Shown here: positions 44,679 through 53,251 of the stretch, in pieces
Layout of the letters: the number at the start of each line of letters is the position of its first letter
How positions within the stretch are numbered: position 1 is the first letter of the stretch
Assembly: GCF_009928445.1 (NCBI RefSeq)
Contig: NZ_JAABNO010000006.1
Span: 1 to 64,000 of the forward strand
From: Clostridium sp. C8-1-8
Lineage (GTDB): Bacteria > Bacillota > Clostridia > Clostridiales > Clostridiaceae
Direction: 5' to 3'
Length of the DNA stretch: 64,000 bases
The notes under the pieces: generated by a model
What the model was told of the DNA's origin: nothing
Seen by the model: only the letters and a program-made list of their open reading frames with translations
The model's database searches: none
Translations under genes and position numbers: made by a program

Positions 44679-45833
44679 TTATATATGTTCATTAATTCCT
44701 GGAAATATAACCTTAAATACATTCTCTTGCCTAGAATTGATAAACATTATCTTTCCCTTTCCTTTAAAGGCCTTTTTCATATTTGAGAAGCCATTATTAC
44801 TTTTTAAAAATATTCCCTTTGTATCTAAAGTTATAACCTTCTCATATAGCCACATATTCCTTCTATTATACTCCCTAGTGTCGCCATTTCTTTTATTTGT
44901 TTTCATAAGCTCACCTGGGCTAGTAACAACTATAGAATTAAAACCTATATGAACCTCTATTATCCTAGAAAACTCCGAATATTCCCTATATAAAACAGCA
45001 TTCTTTATTGCTTCTAATACTGCGGTGTAAGGATATCTTTCAGGAAGTATATCTTTTAGATGAACTTCGCATAACTCAATCATTTTTATTACATTGCCCT
45101 GTACCACAATAACTTCAGGTTTATTCTTATTTACCTTATTTATTATCTTTATCATATTGTGCGGTATATACATGCTATTAGTATCAGAAAACACTAATAG
45201 CCCACCTAGTGTACATATAGTTTCTCCTGTTTCTCTATCTCTAGAAGTAATTGAGCTTCTACGAAGTAAAAATTCAATATTTTCATTATTTATATCTATA
45301 GATTTAGATCTAAAATACTGATTTATTATACTCATATTTAAGGCACTTATATCACTTTTCAAAATCCCGCACCCTTCAATGTTAAGGTTTAGACTCTCTT
45401 CAAATGCAGCTACAAGTTCTTGCTTTCTCATAATATCTGTAGTAGAGCCTCTTCTTATATAAAACGCTCCACTTTCTCTTACCTGATAGGGTTTTTGATC
45501 CCAATTATAAATTGTTATTACACCTATATTCTTATCTTCTAGAGTTAAATACTCTACTGAAACAGGTATAGGAGGATCACATCTAGAAGCTATTATTTGC
45601 TGAATTTGCTCTTCACTAAATATATCTTCCTTCTTTAATCCTATAATCTTCTTAGTCTTGTCTTCTATACCTACTATTATATAGCCTCTTCCTCCATTGG
45701 AATTGGCAATAGCGCAAATATCTTTAGTCAATTCCTTCTTACCTGTCTCGCCACTTAGCTCTATTCGTAGTTTGAAGTCTAATTTTCTTCCTTCTTCCCT
45801 GTGAAGCAGGTTTAAAAGCTTTTTCTTGTCCAT
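44679..45833 (-). CDS. AlbA_2 (Schlafen-type) domain protein with ATPase-like C-terminus
   Basis: The 384-residue protein begins with an AlbA_2 DNA/RNA-binding fold (GRKLDFKLRIELSG, KDICAIANSNGGRGYIIVGIED, YQVRESGAFYIRRGSTT) and continues into a winged-helix/HATPase_c_4-like half (LEAIKNAVLYREYSEFSRI). Proteins of this type are putative transcriptional regulators, and some act in defence, but no partner gene is adjacent. AGAGGT lies near the ATG. It is monocistronic with no clear terminator. Confidence 0.8.
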   Translation of the reverse strand: MDKKKLLNLLHREEGRKLDFKLRIELSGETGKKELTKDICAIANSNGGRGYIIVGIEDKTKKIIGLKKEDIFSEEQIQQIIASRCDPPIPVSVEYLTLEDKNIGVITIYNWDQKPYQVRESGAFYIRRGSTTDIMRKQELVAAFEESLNLNIEGCGILKSDISALNMSIINQYFRSKSIDINNENIEFLLRRSSITSRDRETGETICTLGGLLVFSDTNSMYIPHNMIKIINKVNKNKPEVIVVQGNVIKMIELCEVHLKDILPERYPYTAVLEAIKNAVLYREYSEFSRIIEVHIGFNSIVVTSPGELMKTNKRNGDTREYNRRNMWLYEKVITLDTKGIFLKSNNGFSNMKKAFKGKGKIMFINSRQENVFKVIFPGINEHI

Positions 45834-46049
45834 GGATAAATACCTCTCAAAGGTTAAATAAAATTTTACACTTATGTAACTGAAAATATTTAAGCTTTAA
45901 TATATTATATTCCAAAGTCTATATATAAGATACCAAGAAATCTTTCTATACCATGTTTTTTTATTTTTTTACTGTTTACCCTAACTAGCAGTTATAAACC
46001 CTTGGCATCATTAGGTTTAGCTCGCAAAAAAATTTACTTTTCTAGACAG

Positions 46050-46079
46050 TAAAAAACAGCCTGGAGCACCACGCTGTTC
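46050..46079 (-). terminator. Terminator of the GAF-GGDEF gene
   Basis: The stem AACAGCnTGG/CCAnGCTGTT has a 4-nt loop and is followed on the minus strand by TTTTTT. It starts directly at the stop codon. Confidence 0.8.
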
Positions 46080-47158
46080 TATCTAAATATCAATGAACTT
46101 ATAACTCTATTTTTACCAGATCCCTTTGCCTTATACAAAAGGGCATCAGCAACCTCCACCACTGCGTCAACAGTTTGTCCATCAGCAGGATAAAAGCTTA
46201 ACCCTATACTTGCTGTTACAGTCTTTATTATATTTTCTCTTATTACAGGACTTTGCTCCAGCATTCTCCTAGTCTCTTCTACCCTGACTTCCATCTCCTC
46301 TTCAGTTTCATTGCTTCTAAGACAAATTATTATTTCTTCTCCACCATATCTGGCTATTATATCTTCACTCTTCAAACAGCTTTGTATCACTGTTACTACA
46401 TGCTGTAGAGTCTCATCACCGAACTGATGTCCAAAGCTATCATTAACCTTTTTAAAATTATCTATATCTATCATAACTATACCAAGACAATTATATGGAT
46501 TTTCTTTTATCCTCTTATCTAATATCTCAAAAAAGTATTTTCTATTATATATTCCAAGCAAAGGATCTCGTTTTGATGCTTCTTGTATCTTAGTATATAA
46601 AATGCTGTTTTCAATAGCTATCGCTATCTGATTAGCTATTGACGCTACGAATTTTATATGAGCTCTCGTAAAAAATCTATATAAGGTATGTTCAACCATT
46701 ATATAGCCAATATACTTTTCTCTTATTTTTATTGGGAAACCTATTACAGAATGTATGTCTCTTCTAATTTGTTGGTCAGTAAATATATTATCCTTCGAGT
46801 TCACTACAAATTCTTCTATATTTCTAATATATTTGTTTATACTATCGGGAAATATAACTTCTTGGGAGTTTGAGTTGGTTGCCTTAACTTCTAGCTTGCC
46901 ATTTTCTACAAAATATATAGTAGAGTAGGTGCCTCCAAGTATACCCACTATCATATCATTGATCATAGGTATGAGATTTTCATCAGAAATATATGAGTTG
47001 ATATACTTGCTTACTTCAACAATATTAGCAAGCGCATCTAAGTCTCGTTCTAACCTTATATTCTTTTCATTAAGCACCTGCAATTGCTTTTCAGCAAAAT
47101 TTTGATAAGTTTCAAACTCTTCACGTATACGTTCATACATCAATCTGTAATCGTCCAT
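46079..47158 (-). CDS. GAF-GGDEF diguanylate cyclase
   Basis: The product is about 359 residues: an N-terminal coiled coil (about 5-45), a GAF domain (about 50-190) and a GGDEF domain (RDPLLGIYNRKYFFEIL, GIVMIDIDNFKKVNDSFGH). The active-site loop reads GGEEI in place of GGDEF/GGEEF. An RxxD inhibitory site is absent (KSED at that place). It probably makes c-di-GMP in the cytosol in response to a small ligand or redox signal. GGGAGAG supports the start at 47158; a TTG at 47197 has no ribosome binding site. Confidence 0.87.
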   Translation of the reverse strand: MDDYRLMYERIREEFETYQNFAEKQLQVLNEKNIRLERDLDALANIVEVSKYINSYISDENLIPMINDMIVGILGGTYSTIYFVENGKLEVKATNSNSQEVIFPDSINKYIRNIEEFVVNSKDNIFTDQQIRRDIHSVIGFPIKIREKYIGYIMVEHTLYRFFTRAHIKFVASIANQIAIAIENSILYTKIQEASKRDPLLGIYNRKYFFEILDKRIKENPYNCLGIVMIDIDNFKKVNDSFGHQFGDETLQHVVTVIQSCLKSEDIIARYGGEEIIICLRSNETEEEMEVRVEETRRMLEQSPVIRENIIKTVTASIGLSFYPADGQTVDAVVEVADALLYKAKGSGKNRVISSLIFR

Positions 47159-47507
47159 AAGCAACTCTCCCAGTATATTCAATTTACTACACAACAAAAA
47201 TTCTCTAAAGAAACTTCCTTTAGTGAATTTTTTAATGATCTGCCATATAAATTCCTAAATAATAAAAAAACAAGCCCTAATATGTAATTATTAGAGTCAT
47301 AAAAAGCATTACAATAACTTATGGCATACAATATTATTTTATCTTATAAATTTTAATTTGTAAATCAAAAAAACAGTAACATTTTTACATTTTTGTTTTT
47401 ATTCCACTAATTATTGCTTCTTATTGAATACATACGGTATGTCGACTTTTGCTATAAACTTATGCTATTGTTATTTTACATTACATAATAGATTAATTCA
47501 AGAATTT

Positions 47508-47543
47508 AGGGGGCTCTTTTATACATCTCCGCCCCTTTTTTTT
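47508..47543 (+). terminator. Plus-strand terminator without a visible gene
   Basis: AGGGGGC and GCCCCT flank a loop of about 16 nt, followed by a run of eight T on the plus strand. All genes for about 12 kb upstream of it lie on the other strand, so it could end a small RNA from 47160-47507. No credible ORF or promoter is certain there. Confidence 0.45.
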
Positions 47544-47608
47544 ACATCTTAAATACTTTCTTTAATTATTGTTAATATTAAGTAATAATTTTATTAAATA
47601 TATGTACA

Positions 47609-48733
47609 TTAGAATGTATGTTTTCTAACACTAGGTCCCTCTAAATTAACATTAACATTAAGAATTAAGTCAGTCCTCTCCATAATTTCTCCCTGTATCT
47701 TAGCATTAGGATATTTCTCTTCTAGAAGCCTACCAACCTTAAACAAATCCAAATCTTGAAGCTTATATCTATCAAATATCATAGTAAGATACTTCTTAAC
47801 ATTTTCTTCTTCAGACCTTTTTATATATCCTCTTACGTTATCATCTATTATAAGACGAGCTTGAGATTCTGCCAAGTCACACCTTATATCAATATTCTTA
47901 TAAAGTTTTATTCTTTCTCCATCGTACCTTAAGTCCGTATTTGTTTTAGAATTAAGTATTTCTAATGTTATGTATTTATCAGGGTTTTGAGGATTATTTA
48001 TCTCTAAAGTACCACTCTTAACATTATTACTTAAAAAACTATAACTAAGAGCCTCATCTATACTTAACTTTGTAGCAAGTTTATCATCCTTTAGAACTGC
48101 AGCACCTTTTATCTGCACTCTATCTTCCATTATATCTTTAACAACCTCAAGCCCTCCGAGTACTGCTATATTCCCACCATTTATTCTATTAGTTAGATAA
48201 TCATTCAAGTTAGTAGCTATAGTTCTAGGACTAGACTTCATCTTATATACAAGTTGATCTAAGTAAATACCAAGATATTCTTCGTCTGATTTAACTGTTT
48301 TAAACAACTCTTCTACTTCACCAAATAAAACGAATACATAAGGCCTTATTAAAAATTCTTGATCTCTTGCCATTATATCTACGAACTGGCCTACACCTTC
48401 TTTTGCTGCTCTTTCCGAAAAAATATATGCTCTGCACTGAGTCATATTTATTTTAAAGCTTGAAAAATTGCTAGCATTTCTTATGGCTTCAAGTACAGTC
48501 TTTCCTCTACCTTTATAAATCACCCTTCTTCCTTTTTCAGAGCTTTCATTTGTGCTTCTGTATGGCATTACACAATCTAAATAAAGTATTGTATTTTTAT
48601 TTTCATCAATATCATAGATTATACTTGTAACAAAGGTGGCTCTATTTATGTCTCTATAATTGAAACAACTTGTAAGACTGGAGGAAAAACATATAATTAT
48701 TATAAATGAAACTACTCTATTTGCTCTTTTCAT
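47609..48733 (-). CDS. gerKC: Spore germination lipoprotein GerKC (Ger(x)C family)
   Basis: The product is about 374 residues with a lipoprotein signal ending SLTSC and the Ger(x)C start CFNYRDINRATFV. GerC subunits sit on the outer face of the spore inner membrane as part of the germinant receptor. The start at 48733 overlaps the end of gerKA by 17 bp, which implies translational coupling. GGGGATG precedes it. The order KA-KC with a divergent KB matches the gerK locus of other clostridia. Confidence 0.9.
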   Translation of the reverse strand: MKRANRVVSFIIIICFSSSLTSCFNYRDINRATFVTSIIYDIDENKNTILYLDCVMPYRSTNESSEKGRRVIYKGRGKTVLEAIRNASNFSSFKINMTQCRAYIFSERAAKEGVGQFVDIMARDQEFLIRPYVFVLFGEVEELFKTVKSDEEYLGIYLDQLVYKMKSSPRTIATNLNDYLTNRINGGNIAVLGGLEVVKDIMEDRVQIKGAAVLKDDKLATKLSIDEALSYSFLSNNVKSGTLEINNPQNPDKYITLEILNSKTNTDLRYDGERIKLYKNIDIRCDLAESQARLIIDDNVRGYIKRSEEENVKKYLTMIFDRYKLQDLDLFKVGRLLEEKYPNAKIQGEIMERTDLILNVNVNLEGPSVRKHTF

Positions 48734-50132
48734 TAGTATCATCCCCACTTAAAAAATCATTTGATATCTCTTCTAGCGGTCCTCTCAAAATTATATCCTT
48801 CAAATTAAGCTTTTTAAGAGTTCCAACAGGAAACATATAATAGTATCCACAAGACTTTAGATTACATATATGTGCAAACAATACCATTACTGCGACAAAA
48901 AAGCCTGGAAGTCCCAAAAGACCGGACATAATCACTATAATTAAAGACCAAGCAGACATTGCCCCGTATATCCTAGGAATCAAAAAATAAGATAAGGAAC
49001 TTATAGCAACTACCAATATAGTTATTCTAGATGCTATACCTGCACCAACAGCAGCATCTCCTAGTATAAGTCCTGCCACTATACTCATAGCTGCGCCTAT
49101 AGGCTGCGGCAGTCTTAATCCTGCTTCTTTTATTAACTGGAAGAATATCATCATAACTATGACTTCTACTATAGTTGGAAACGGCACTCCAGCTCTCGAT
49201 ACTGCTAGTCTAAAAACAAACAACGATGGAATCACTCCAAAATGATAAGTTACTATAGCCAGATATAGTCCTGGTAAAAATGCGGCAAAGAAAAAGGCCA
49301 ACCATCTAATAATTCTTGTGAAATTAGCGTAATATCTGTTCAGATAATAATCATCTTGAGCTTGAAAACTCTCTATAAAAAAATATGGTGCAGTAAGAAC
49401 AAAGGGAGTTCCATCTACTATTACTGCAATTCTTCCTTCCATCAATTTTGCAACTACAGTATCTGGTTTTTCTGTATACCCTACAGTATCAAATATAGTA
49501 TTTTCATCTCTTAGCTTATTCTCTATATAGTTTGTATCTAGTATAAATTCATAATCCAGCTCTTTTATTTGCTTTCTAACATTATCAACTAATTTTTTAG
49601 GTGCAGTATCCTTTATATATGTAAGACAAACTACAGTATTAGATTTTTTCCCTACATATATTGGTTCAAATTTAAGATTTGGATCTTTCACTCTTCTTCT
49701 TATAAGTGCTACATTGTCTACAAAGGCTTCTGTAAAGCCTTCACGTGGTCCCTTAAGCACTGCCTCTGCAACAGGGATTCCAACACCTCTTCTTACATAT
49801 CCTTTAGCCTCACAGAATAAAATCTTATCAGTATAGTTATCAAAAACTATAACTACATCTCCCGATAACACATGAAGTACTGCATCATCATTGTCCTTAG
49901 CATAGCCTACAAGATTAATATCAAGAACCTTGCTTGCTATATCATCAATTGAATTTACATTAGACTTAATATTTTTAAGCGGTGCTACTATATATTCGCT
50001 TATAAATACCGTTCCACAAAGATCGTCAACAAATATTGCTGTAGCTCTACCTAATGCAGTATCTACCTCCCTTGCTTTTACATCAAAGCTATCCTTTAGT
50101 TTCTCATTAATATATTCTTTTGTATTTTTCAT
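48717..50132 (-). CDS. gerKA: Spore germination receptor subunit GerKA
   Basis: The product is about 471 residues. The N-terminal half is a hydrophilic GerA domain (GRATAIFVDDLCGTVFISEY, CEAKGYVRRGVGIPVAEAVLKGPREGFTE). The C-terminal half has about five membrane spans, including VSRAGVPFPTIVEVIVMMIF and RLPQPIGAAMSIVAGLILGD. Together with KB and KC it detects nutrient germinants. The start at 50132 follows AGGTGATG. Transcription in the forespore is expected, but I see no clear sigma-G site. Confidence 0.95.
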   Translation of the reverse strand: MKNTKEYINEKLKDSFDVKAREVDTALGRATAIFVDDLCGTVFISEYIVAPLKNIKSNVNSIDDIASKVLDINLVGYAKDNDDAVLHVLSGDVVIVFDNYTDKILFCEAKGYVRRGVGIPVAEAVLKGPREGFTEAFVDNVALIRRRVKDPNLKFEPIYVGKKSNTVVCLTYIKDTAPKKLVDNVRKQIKELDYEFILDTNYIENKLRDENTIFDTVGYTEKPDTVVAKLMEGRIAVIVDGTPFVLTAPYFFIESFQAQDDYYLNRYYANFTRIIRWLAFFFAAFLPGLYLAIVTYHFGVIPSLFVFRLAVSRAGVPFPTIVEVIVMMIFFQLIKEAGLRLPQPIGAAMSIVAGLILGDAAVGAGIASRITILVVAISSLSYFLIPRIYGAMSAWSLIIVIMSGLLGLPGFFVAVMVLFAHICNLKSCGYYYMFPVGTLKKLNLKDIILRGPLEEISNDFLSGDDTNEKSK

Positions 50133-50235
50133 AAGCATCACCTAAAAATATTATCTTCACTAAAAATGTTTAATATTCACTTTTTAGAGAATAATAAATT
50201 AAGGAAATTATAGGATTTAAAAGAGGTGAATTTTT

Positions 50236-51312
50236 TTGGAAGGATTATCATCAAAGCATTTAATACTTTTTATCGCAGGGTCTATGATAATATCTATGAC
50301 CACCTATTCATCAATTTATATAGAATTAGGAGGGAGAGACACTTGGTTTATTGCAATAATTTCAGCAGCTATTTTTATTTTCCTTATCTTATATATAATA
50401 AAAACTTTTATCAAAGCTGATAGCTTTGATTTTAGACAAATTATAAAAGGATCAATAGGCAAAAGATTTGGTGAGGTTTATTTATGGCTTTTTGCAATAG
50501 GTTTGTTTATAGTTGCTTCAGAAAGTGCAGCAGTAGAAGCAAGCTCCATACATGTAAATCTATTTATAGAAACTCCAGTTTGGTACATAATGTTATTCTT
50601 TATAGTACCAGCTATCTATATAGCTTCTAGAAACTTCAATAGTATACTTAATATAGTATTAATATCAATTTCCATAATGCTTATCGCTATCATCATAATA
50701 GAAATTTTAGTTCATAAGTATAAGAGCTTCGATTTTTTATTTCCTTTTTTAAAGAATCGCTCTCTCAAGGATTTTACAAACTGTTTTATCGAGTTTTTAG
50801 GGGGCTTTAGCTGTATAGCTATTATATTTCCTTTATTAAAGAACTTGGAAAGAAGTAAAAAACTTACTTTTCATTTTTTTATAGGTATTCTCTTGTCTCT
50901 AGACATTGTTTGTTTTTCAATAACCGGTCATATAACAAGCTTAGGGGCTATGAGAGCAAAAAATATACTCTTTCCAATATTCCGTCAGGTGCAAAGAATA
51001 TCCTATGTTAACTTTATAGAAAATGGTGAAATCTTAGTACTACTAGTTTGTGTCCTTGGTTTTATGGTAAAGTATATATTAGCTATGAACGGGATTGTAT
51101 TTCTATTCAGAGATAAGATAAAAAACAAGCTAGCTGTTGTAGCAATACTTTCAGCAGCATCTTATATATATGGTTTATTAATAGCAAATAACGCTTTTGA
51201 CTTCATGAAAGTTTTAAATATAAACCAATACATATACATAGTTCTATTCTTAATAATGCCACTTATATTTTTCACAATTTATAGAGCAAGGAATTCTAAT
51301 AAAGTTGAGTAA
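50236..51312 (+). CDS. gerKB: Spore germination permease subunit GerKB (endospore germination permease)
   Basis: The 358-residue protein has ten predicted membrane spans and belongs to the GerAB amino-acid-permease-like family (MEGLSSKHLILFIAGSMIISM; later FTNCFIEFLGGFSCIAIIFPLL). It is the germinant-binding membrane subunit. It starts at TTG with AGAGGTGA upstream. It is transcribed away from gerKA-gerKC across 103 bp, as in Clostridium perfringens-type loci. Confidence 0.92.
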   Translation: MEGLSSKHLILFIAGSMIISMTTYSSIYIELGGRDTWFIAIISAAIFIFLILYIIKTFIKADSFDFRQIIKGSIGKRFGEVYLWLFAIGLFIVASESAAVEASSIHVNLFIETPVWYIMLFFIVPAIYIASRNFNSILNIVLISISIMLIAIIIIEILVHKYKSFDFLFPFLKNRSLKDFTNCFIEFLGGFSCIAIIFPLLKNLERSKKLTFHFFIGILLSLDIVCFSITGHITSLGAMRAKNILFPIFRQVQRISYVNFIENGEILVLLVCVLGFMVKYILAMNGIVFLFRDKIKNKLAVVAILSAASYIYGLLIANNAFDFMKVLNINQYIYIVLFLIMPLIFFTIYRARNSNKVE

Positions 51313-51352
51313 AACTAACGGCTAAGAAGCATTTTTCATATAAAAAAACCAG

Positions 51353-51380
51353 TTGAAAATTTACTAAAATATGCTATAAT
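51353..51380 (+). promoter_or_regulatory. Sigma-A promoter of the small zinc-ribbon gene
   Basis: TTGAAA and TATAAT are spaced 16 bp. A leader of about 110 nt follows and contains an imperfect hairpin (TTTACT...AGTAAA, about 51420-51463). Confidence 0.6.
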
Positions 51381-51500
51381 ATATCTGTGAATATTATTAA
51401 AATGTTATAGGAAATTTTCTGTTTACTAACCTACCCTCTTAATACTGGTAAGGCAGTAAATCATCAAAATTGCCTATGAGTTTTAAAGGAGGTTTTTTTA

Positions 51501-51662
51501 ATGGAAGATAAGAAGATAACATGTAAAGACTGTGGAAAGGAATTTGTTTTCACTGCTGGAGAACAAGAATTCTACAAAGAAAAAGGATTTGAAAATGATC
51601 CTGTAAGATGCCCAGAATGCAGAAAAGCAAGAAAAGCTCAAAAACAAAGAGACAGATTCTAA
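51501..51662 (+). CDS. Small zinc-ribbon domain protein
   Basis: The 53-residue protein has two Cys pairs (C8-x2-C11 in ITCKDCGKEF, C37-x2-C40 in VRCPECRKA) and a basic Lys/Arg/Gln tail, as in the short 'probable zinc-ribbon' family of Firmicutes. AAAGGAGG precedes the ATG. It has its own promoter and terminator. Function is unknown; the basic tail suggests nucleic-acid or ribosome contact. Confidence 0.88.
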   Translation: MEDKKITCKDCGKEFVFTAGEQEFYKEKGFENDPVRCPECRKARKAQKQRDRF

Positions 51663-51682
51663 GCTTTTAAAATTTTGAGTAT

Positions 51683-51715
51683 AACCTCTAACCCTATGGG
51701 CTAGAGGTTTTTTTA
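51683..51715 (+). terminator. Terminator of the zinc-ribbon gene
   Basis: The stem AACCTCTA/TAGAGGTT with inner CCC/GGG is followed by seven T. Confidence 0.88.
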
Positions 51716-51835
51716 TTCTGTACTTTAGAGTTTAAAGAAAACTACATACTAAGCAGTTGGTTATACCGTTAAAGAACTATGAGATAAAACTAAGCCCCAC
51801 ATATTATAATAAAAAGCTTGTTTTCTCAGTAAAAA

Positions 51836-52387
51836 TTATGCAATACTACCTTTTTTCAGTTTTACCACTACTGCTGATAGTGGCAGTGCAACAACAATCC
51901 CAAAGGTTGCTTGAAGTATATTTCCTACTATATCCTTAGCAGAATTTATAAAGGCTCCTACTATAACGGTTTTTAATGCTCCATTTGTAGTAATAGCAGT
52001 TATTATTCCTCCAGCTATAAAATACCCTATTACCATAAAAACCCCACCTAATACAAAGCCTATAACATATACTATCCGCTTTCCACTTCCATTGCTTATT
52101 ACAACAGCAGCTATATAAGCCATAACAAACTTAATAACCAAAGTAAATGGAGCCCAAATATAGAAACCTCCGACCATATCTACCAATGCCATCCCTACTG
52201 CAGCTGCAAGAGCGCCTCTTCTCTTTCCAAGAACAACAGCAGATAGAAATACCATACTATCTCCCATGTGAAGATAGCCTCCTCCTACAGTTGGTATCTT
52301 AATTATATTTCCTGCTATAAACACCAATGCTATCATAAGCCCTGTAAGAACCAAATCTGTGCTTTTAATATTGCTTGAACTTTCCAA
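51836..52387 (-). CDS. ECF transporter S component (substrate-binding membrane subunit)
   Basis: The 183-residue protein has about five or six membrane spans and the S-component signature GGGYLHMGDSMVFLSAVVLGKRRGALAAAVGMALVDMVGG followed by WAPFTLVIKFVMAY, typical of the PF07155-like branch. S components bind a vitamin or its precursor and pair with a shared EcfA/A'/T module encoded elsewhere. GGGGGGA precedes a TTG start. The ligand cannot be told from sequence, and I see no riboswitch upstream. Confidence 0.82.
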   Translation of the reverse strand: MESSSNIKSTDLVLTGLMIALVFIAGNIIKIPTVGGGYLHMGDSMVFLSAVVLGKRRGALAAAVGMALVDMVGGFYIWAPFTLVIKFVMAYIAAVVISNGSGKRIVYVIGFVLGGVFMVIGYFIAGGIITAITTNGALKTVIVGAFINSAKDIVGNILQATFGIVVALPLSAVVVKLKKGSIA

Positions 52388-52655
52388 AACAATCCCCCCA
52401 TTAATATAGAAATAACTACATAAATGATAATATAATACAAAATTTCCACATGCAAATGTATCGATACAATATTAATGAATTATTATTGTATTTTTTACTA
52501 ATACTATGTTATATGACATTCTTAATTTAGTTTTTATTTATAAAAAACATTATAATTCAGGTAAGAATTTATACATGCATAAAAGTAAGAATGCAAAAAT
52601 CTATAATAAATTACGATTAAGAATCTTTTTCACAACTTAAAAGGAGGTGATCTTT

Positions 52656-52811
52656 ATGGCTTTCTTAAGATGGATAGGCGGCATAGTTATATTCTTTTGG
52701 TTACTTGGAATAATCTTTAGAGTTGGCGGCTACTTTATTAATGCACTTCTTGTAGTAGCAGCTATTATATTTATTGTCGATTTAATATTTGGAAGAAAAA
52801 ATAAAGTCTGA
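52656..52811 (+). CDS. Small membrane protein, lmo0937 family
   Basis: The 51-residue protein has two membrane segments (WIGGIVIFFWLLGIIFRVGG and INALLVVAAIIFIVDLIFG) and a basic end (RKNKV), the pattern of the lmo0937 family. A full AAAGGAGGTGATC ribosome binding site precedes the ATG. It lies just upstream of the trpS promoter. Function is unknown; such proteins are often stress-related in Firmicutes. Confidence 0.85.
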   Translation: MAFLRWIGGIVIFFWLLGIIFRVGGYFINALLVVAAIIFIVDLIFGRKNKV

Positions 52812-52812
52812 G

Positions 52813-52841
52813 TTGACACTTTACTATATTTGTCATATTAT
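52813..52841 (+). promoter_or_regulatory. Sigma-A promoter of the trpS T-box transcript
   Basis: TTGACA and TATTAT are separated by exactly 17 bp. The promoter begins 2 bp past the stop codon of the small membrane protein. Confidence 0.78.
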
Positions 52842-52879
52842 AGAATTAATAAAAATAATTAATATCAACAATCAAAGAA

Positions 52880-53140
52880 GAGAGATAGTATGCTTAAATC
52901 CACATTGTATAGAGAGCTGTAGGCGGTGAGATTACAGTAATGATGATTAAGTTGAATGGTTCTCAGAGATACTATGATGAAAGATTATTAATATAATAAT
53001 CAAGTATTCTTAGTCGTGTTCTCACGTTATAGAGATAAGATATTATTGTATCTTATTTAGAGATGAGAAAATACTTTTCTCAAATATAGGTGGTACCGCG
53101 TAATTATACGCCCTATGGATTTTATCCATAGGGCGTTTTT
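52880..53140 (+). ncRNA. T-box leader, tryptophan specific (trpS)
   Basis: Stem I is closed by ATAGTAT/ATACTAT and includes AGAGAGCTG, GGCGGTGAGA and the specifier loop TTGAATGGTTC, with the TGG at 52957-52959 being the tryptophan codon. The T-box motif AGGTGGTACCGCG is at 53088-53100. A terminator stem CGCCCTATGGA/TCCATAGGGCG (53109-53135) and T run follow. It should respond to uncharged tRNA-Trp. Confidence 0.93.
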
Positions 53141-53251
53141 ATTTTTTAAGAAATTATATTTCAAATAAAGCTATGGATAAATATAAAAACTTTACTAATG
53201 AACACATCCTTAGTGAATTTTTATATTATACCAAATGTAGGAGGATAAAAA

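Noticed and set aside
44679..45833. Anti-phage defence system around the AlbA_2 protein
   Set aside because: Neighbours are tyrS, a small P-loop protein and a cyclase; no effector or nuclease gene is linked.
46079..47158. CBASS or other nucleotide-signalling defence role for the GGDEF protein
   Set aside because: Domain content is an ordinary GAF-GGDEF cyclase and no effector is adjacent.
52388..52650. Vitamin riboswitch upstream of the ECF S component
   Set aside because: No TPP, FMN or cobalamin core motifs are visible on the minus strand.
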